DNA from: Obelidium mucronatum
Taxonomy: Eukaryota > Chytridiomycota > Chytridiomycetes > Chytridiales > Chytriomycetaceae
Direction of reading: 5' to 3'
Length of the DNA stretch: 11,680 nt
NCBI GenBank assembly: GCA_025765595.1
Contig: JAIVFH010000641.1
Coordinates: 1 to 11,680, forward strand
In this document: positions 8,214-11,680 of the stretch, in pieces
How positions within the stretch are numbered: position 1 is the stretch's first letter
Layout of the letters: each line of letters opens with the position of its first letter
Translations under genes and position numbers: made by a program
Notes under the pieces: generated by a model
Databases searched by the model: none
The model's input: only the letters and a program-made list of their open reading frames with translations
Told to the model about the DNA's origin: nothing

Positions 8214-9090
8214 GTAAACGAACAAACCCCCAAACCTGATTTCACCAAAAAAGTTTGGATGACGCGAATATGCAAACAACCCTGTCGAAAGAAATCCGAT
8301 ATTGTATGGTGCCGGCAACTCCTCCAATCTCTTTCCACTCTTGATCAATCGCCATTTCTCTTCTTGGAAGTTCCATTGCTGCTGATCAGCTACAGTTTCC
8401 AACAAAAGAAAAGAAACAAATAAGAATGTCGCAATTGTATCCATAATCTGCCTTTTTTTTTTTTTTTTGGGAAGCGTTAAACAAACAGTTATGGTTATTG
8501 ATCCATGAATTCTCACCATTCAAATCCCATTCCGCCATCGATTGCGTCGTAAGCAGTTTTAAATGGAACAGTTATGAGGTACAGAAGAACGTGCTGATAC
8601 CACGAAATGAAGAAGAAAGAGAAGAGGTGCCACAATATTGGATTTGTAATAATCCGACGAAGTACAGGCCAGCGATAATCCTGCATACCAAAAAACCCTC
8701 AGTAAAATAAATACAAAAAAACGACGATAGATAATAAAAAAAAAGAGCGCGTACCTCTTCATTCAGATTATATCCGCCCTTTCTATAAAAGTTGTATGTC
8801 AAACGCAGCCCCCAAACTGTGACCAGTCCCGCCATAACAGCCAGCCGCAAGTTGAACTCAAGCCCGCGAAGATACGCTGCCAAAACGTAGTTGAGACTGT
8901 AGAGTACTGGCGTAATGGACCATAATCGATCCACGTGCGAATAGTTCTTGGTCACACATCCCGCGACAAACGTGACTGCTCCAAAAAGTAGCGACAGCCA
9001 GAGACCCGATAATGCAGGATGCATCTCCGTATAGGCAGCTGTACTGCCGCGCTCGAATATGAGGTCCCAAAGGCTTGACATTTTTGCCAT
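7917..9090 (-). CDS. DUF1295 / steroid 5-alpha-reductase-like membrane protein, copy B
   Basis: Exons 9090-8755, 8680-8517, 8451-8236 and 8148-7917 total 948 nt, 315 residues, in frame throughout. Introns are 74, 65 and 87 nt. The family (PF06966, as I recall) is multi-spanning, belongs with the 5-alpha-reductase/isoprenylcysteine methyltransferase group, and usually has unknown substrate. Seen here: a hydrophobic segment at residues about 27-48; DRLWSITPVLYSLNYVLAAYL; a third span ending WGLRLTYNFYRKGGYN; DYRWPVLRRIIT; a span around FFFISWYQHVLLYLITVP; the span before ETVADQQQW (residues 185-193); and the hallmark AYSRHPNFFGE (residues 227-237), expected to contribute to NADPH binding. The C-terminus holds KYPVYRDYQRKVSMLVPWIP. 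Location is probably the endoplasmic reticulum membrane (family inference). ATG at 9090 is the first in frame; Met4 is a near alternative. The stop is 82 bp from the start codon of copy A. Confidence 0.92.
8177..8211 (+). repeat. A35 homopolymer inside a copy B intron
   Basis: Thirty-five A residues on the + strand, that is U35 in the copy B pre-mRNA, lie within the 87-nt intron 8149-8235. The tract sits between the GTTTGG donor and the CACACAG acceptor and accounts for most of the extra length over neighbouring introns. Its exact length is likely polymorphic or poorly resolved by sequencing. Confidence 0.9.
8453..8468 (+). repeat. T16 homopolymer abutting a copy B splice acceptor
   Basis: Sixteen T residues on the + strand read as A16 directly upstream of the acceptor AG at 8453-8452 of the 65-nt intron 8452-8516. 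Polyadenine in this position is the reverse of the pyrimidine tract normally expected. The acceptor was chosen because the next one, CAG four bases on, would create a TGA at the junction. Confidence 0.8.
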
Positions 9091-9315
9091 TTTTCATCTT
9101 CCCCTGTTTCCCCAACTCAGGCGAATTTACTAGCCATCCAAAAAAAACGAGAAGCGGGTCATCGAAAGATTATTCACTCTCTTGGTGCAACTTCAATATT
9201 TTTTCTCAACTCGTTGCAAAAGCTGTTTCTTGTTTCAGCCAAACAGCCCGAACTTTGAAACGCGAGTAAATTTTTTGTTTCTTGTTTGGATTAAGCTATT
9301 GCCTACTACCTTACT
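9091..9315. promoter_or_regulatory. Divergent intergenic region between DUF1295 copy B and the LRR gene
   Basis: This 225-bp gap must hold the promoters of both the minus-strand DUF1295 copy B and the + strand F-box-like/LRR gene. It contains scattered T and A runs but I see no clear TATA box, no inverted repeat and no repeated motif. Confidence 0.4.
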
Positions 9316-10664
9316 ATGGGATCCGCTCATAGCAAGGAGGCAAAATCAAGTCCTAGGCATTTGCTAGCTGATACGCTACGGCGGCGGCGATCATGGCCCA
9401 AGATTATGAAAGTAGCTGCAGCGAAATCAACTGCAAACAAAAAGGCAACTACTACTTCAAACTTGTCTACAATCCCTCTCGAAATTGGGTTTTGAGATTA
9501 TGAAGTGGCTGCATCCACAGGAAGTCTTGAAATTCCGGCGCCTTTCCCGCAAGATAAATGAAAGCCTCTCGACAAGGCACTTTGCAATCCAGAATCTCCT
9601 CAACTTCTTGCCAAAAGAGAAAAACACAGCGGATCGATTTCCAAGAAGCTGATGAGTTTGACTTACTTCTGCCGGGTTGGCCACAAATCTATCAAAGAGA
9701 ATACATTCGCTTGGTCCTCAGCCACGCAACAAGAATTCAGTGGAACTACTCCCAATTTCGTTGTTCCAAGTTTCCTTGCCAATTAGCCCAAATAGAGTCA
9801 TTGGAATTTCTTGACTTGAGCTACAGTAAGCTTGATGGATCAATTCCAGAGAGCTTTCGGGTAGCCAATACCAAGAACTTGTCGCAAAACAGCTTGAAAA
9901 TACTTCGACTTCATGGGAATCGTTTATCTGGACATATTCCGTCATCGATTGGGTCTTTTGTCGGCTTGGAGAAACTCAATTTAATGTTCAACACTTTGGA
10001 AGGCAGTATTCCCTCTACGATTGGGAGGCTTGTTAACTTAAAGGCATTATACTTGAATGGAAACCGCTTATCGGGACCGATACCACAGGAAGTCGGGAAT
10101 CTTGTGAACCTGGAGGAGCTATATTTGAACAAGAATCAATTCAGTAGCAAGTTACCAGGAACTCTGACGAAACTTTCAAAATTAAGAAAACTCGACCTTT
10201 CGAGCAATTGCTTGAGTGGCTCAATATCTGCCGAAGTGGTTTCAGGACTCTTTGGACTTGTCGAGCTGCAGCTGGCAAACAATGAATTTACAGGCCCGAT
10301 TCCGAAATCCCTTGGAAGCCTACCAAACTTGAAAGACATCTCATTGTCTTGCAACGGTTTCTCTGGACACATCCCAGTGGAGCTTGGCCATTCTTCGAGT
10401 GTGGAATACATCTACTTGGATCACAACAACTTGACTGGTAACATTCCAGATGAGCTGAGAAATTGCGCTTCCTTGCGGGGTCTTCGTGTATCGGAAAACA
10501 ATCTGGATGGTCGTATTCCCGTTGGACTTTCTAATTTGGCCTTTTTGAGAGAGATTCACGTAAATGGGAACCGTAATCTGGCGTTACCAAAACAAGAGGA
10601 GATTGGATCAGATCTTTACGCCTGGTTTCTTGCAAGAACAGATGCTCTGCTGAATGGTGAATAA
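9316..10664 (+). CDS. F-box-like leucine-rich-repeat protein with two apparent N-terminal frameshifts
   Basis: The main open frame carries about ten plant-type LRRs (LxxLxLxxNxLxGxIPxxIGxL, about 24 residues each) at about 9795-10575, for example LKALYLNGNRLSGPIPQEVG, and a short C-terminal cap ending TDALLNGE. Upstream in two other frames lies what reads as one continuous N-terminus. Frame 1 starts at ATG 9316 (MGSAHSKEAK) and reaches STIPLEIG near 9489. Frame 2 gives FEIMKWLHPQEVLKFRRLSR to about 9619, an F-box-like segment. Frame 3 then runs through DEFDLLLPGWPQIYQ to TAA at 10662-10664. Dropping one base at the T4 run 9490-9493 and one near the A5 run 9620-9624 gives 1347 nt, 448 residues. 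No GT-AG pair fits either break. It may be a decaying gene or hold homopolymer errors. F-box proteins recruit substrates to SKP1-CUL1 ligases through repeats like these (inference). ATG 9558 would give only a truncated version. Confidence 0.8.
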
Positions 10665-10703
10665 AAAAAATACTGTTTTTTTTTTCAAGACAGTGCACCG
10701 GTT
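10665..10703. terminator. 39-bp gap between converging LRR and BBS8 genes
   Basis: The two stop codons are separated by 39 bp consisting mainly of an A run followed by a T run, with a weak ACTGT/ACAGT pairing around the T run. The + strand AATAAA at 10660-10665 overlaps the LRR stop codon TAA. The two transcripts almost certainly overlap at their 3' ends. Confidence 0.45.
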
Positions 10704-11619
10704 TCAACTAGTGAGAAGTTCATTCAACTGGTTAAATAACAATCTGCTCTTTTCATGCCCACCTCCATTCACTTTCAAACTCTTTTCAACAAGCTTGAAA
10801 CATGTTTCAATGTTTCCCTTTGATAGTTCCACAAGCGCCGAGTTATAGAAAAGCTCACAACCAGTTTTGGATGAGTACGACGACGACAAGATACCCTCTG
10901 ATATTTTGTATTCCCGCCCAGAGATCCTAAACTCCAAAACTGCCAAATTATTCCATCCTTCCGCGTGATTGGAATTGAATGAAACACATAGTTTCAATGC
11001 TTCGCATGCCAAATCAAAGTCTCCCACGTGTATTGCCACATGGGAGATGTTGTACCAGATATCCGCAGACTCATTGTCGTTTGGGGAAAGCTCGAGGGCT
11101 CGCTCAAAGTACGGAATGGAGTCATATTGCTGCGAATAAAATCCACAGAGACCTACTCCCGAATGTGTAATGTGCATGAGAACTTCACACACAAAAAAAG
11201 CTAAGTATCCAAACCTATGTTATTCAAAAGATTGCTAGTTTCTTTTCCGCCGCTAGTTTGCAGTATCCGTCTGAAATATCGCTCTGCGATTTCGGGTTGA
11301 TTGTTGATGAAATAATTCGATGCCAAACATGACATTGCTTCAACGTTGTAGGATTCATCTTGAAGAACCTAAAAGTGCAAAACAGATTCTGTAAAAGCTG
11401 ATTTTTAATCGATTGCAGACTATTTTTACTAACAGATTTGTAAAGTCGAATAGAGTTTTCCATATCGTGCAATAGCCCATAAACACGAGCTTTAGCCAAT
11501 TGGGGAAGGGTAGAGTCGGGGTACTCTTTGGAAGCTGCATCATAAACTTTCAAGGCAAGTTTCGGTTGATCCAGTTCAAGGTAAACTTTCGCCAAGTACA
11601 TTCGTGTCAACAACATTTC
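10704..11619 (-). CDS. BBS8: BBS8/TTC8 BBSome TPR subunit, C-terminal half
   Basis: Exons 11619-11434, 11368-11215 and 11152-10704 encode the last 262 residues of a protein usually about 500 long; the gene continues beyond the window. Introns are 65 nt (GTTAGT to CTTTTAG) and 62 nt (GTTTGG to GAGTAG). BBS8 is a tetratricopeptide-repeat subunit of the BBSome, the coat that moves membrane proteins into and out of cilia. Matches to animal BBS8 as I remember it, in order: MYLAKVYLELDQPKLAL, LYKSVLQDESYNVEAM, NYFINNQPEIAERYFRRIL, NNIGLCGFYSQQYD, FERALELSPNDNESADIWYN and AEGWNNLAVLEFR. About seven TPRs can be laid out. The tail ends LNELLTS at a TGA (10706-10704). The upstream edge at 11619 is an AAG|GAA acceptor that keeps phase 0. 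Its presence implies a flagellated stage. Confidence 0.92.
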
Positions 11620-11680
11620 CTTATATCAAAAATTTTAAGAATGGTTTTCAGTCTACAGCTATTGTCTGAATTTTTTGTGC

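Noticed and set aside
9468..9499. A 32-nt intron (GTCTAC to TTTTGAG) that would fuse the ATG 9393 frame to the F-box-like frame
   Set aside because: It is shorter than every supported intron here, and the frame-1 N-terminus gives a better F-box start (STIPLEIG).

Overview
The window is nuclear DNA of a compact, intron-rich eukaryote. Genes are split by very short GT-AG introns (about 46-87 nt) and separated by only 39-225 bp. Three things point to a flagellated early-diverging fungus, most likely a chytrid: a BBS8/TTC8 BBSome subunit (cilium or flagellum), a cullin-4, and an F-box-like protein with plant-type leucine-rich repeats of the kind I associate with chytrid genomes. The lineage is inference; the gene families are read directly.

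Layout from left to right. A + strand low-complexity, glutamine-rich protein (2-1363, cut by the window start) converges on an unrecognised three-exon minus-strand gene (1443-2815). Next is a complete 12-exon cullin-4 on the minus strand (3004-6012; the model gives 798 residues and keeps frame at all 11 splice junctions). A small unrecognised single-exon gene follows on the same strand (6129-6608). Two tandem minus-strand DUF1295 (steroid 5-alpha-reductase-like) membrane proteins come next: copy A (6824-7834) carries a frameshift and other damage, copy B (7917-9090) is intact. Then a + strand F-box-like/LRR gene (9316-10664), whose N-terminus needs two one-base corrections to read through, converges after 39 bp on the last exons of BBS8/TTC8 (10704-11619, minus, continuing past the window end).

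The neighbours do not form a visible pathway. CUL4 acts in ubiquitin ligation, BBS8 in ciliary cargo trafficking, and DUF1295 proteins are membrane reductase-like enzymes. The F-box-like/LRR protein would, by family logic, pair with a CUL1 ligase rather than CUL4. I see no mobile element, RNA gene, CRISPR array or virus.

The most informative points are: the unequal fate of the two DUF1295 copies; the twice-frameshifted LRR gene with a possible N-myristoylation signal; a 4-nt first coding exon and a degenerate PIP-box-like motif in the CUL4 tail; a sharp GC-rich, alanine-rich block confined to the CUL4 N-terminal exons; and a recurrent 5' splice-site class with T at +3. No stretch over 300 bases lacks a gene.
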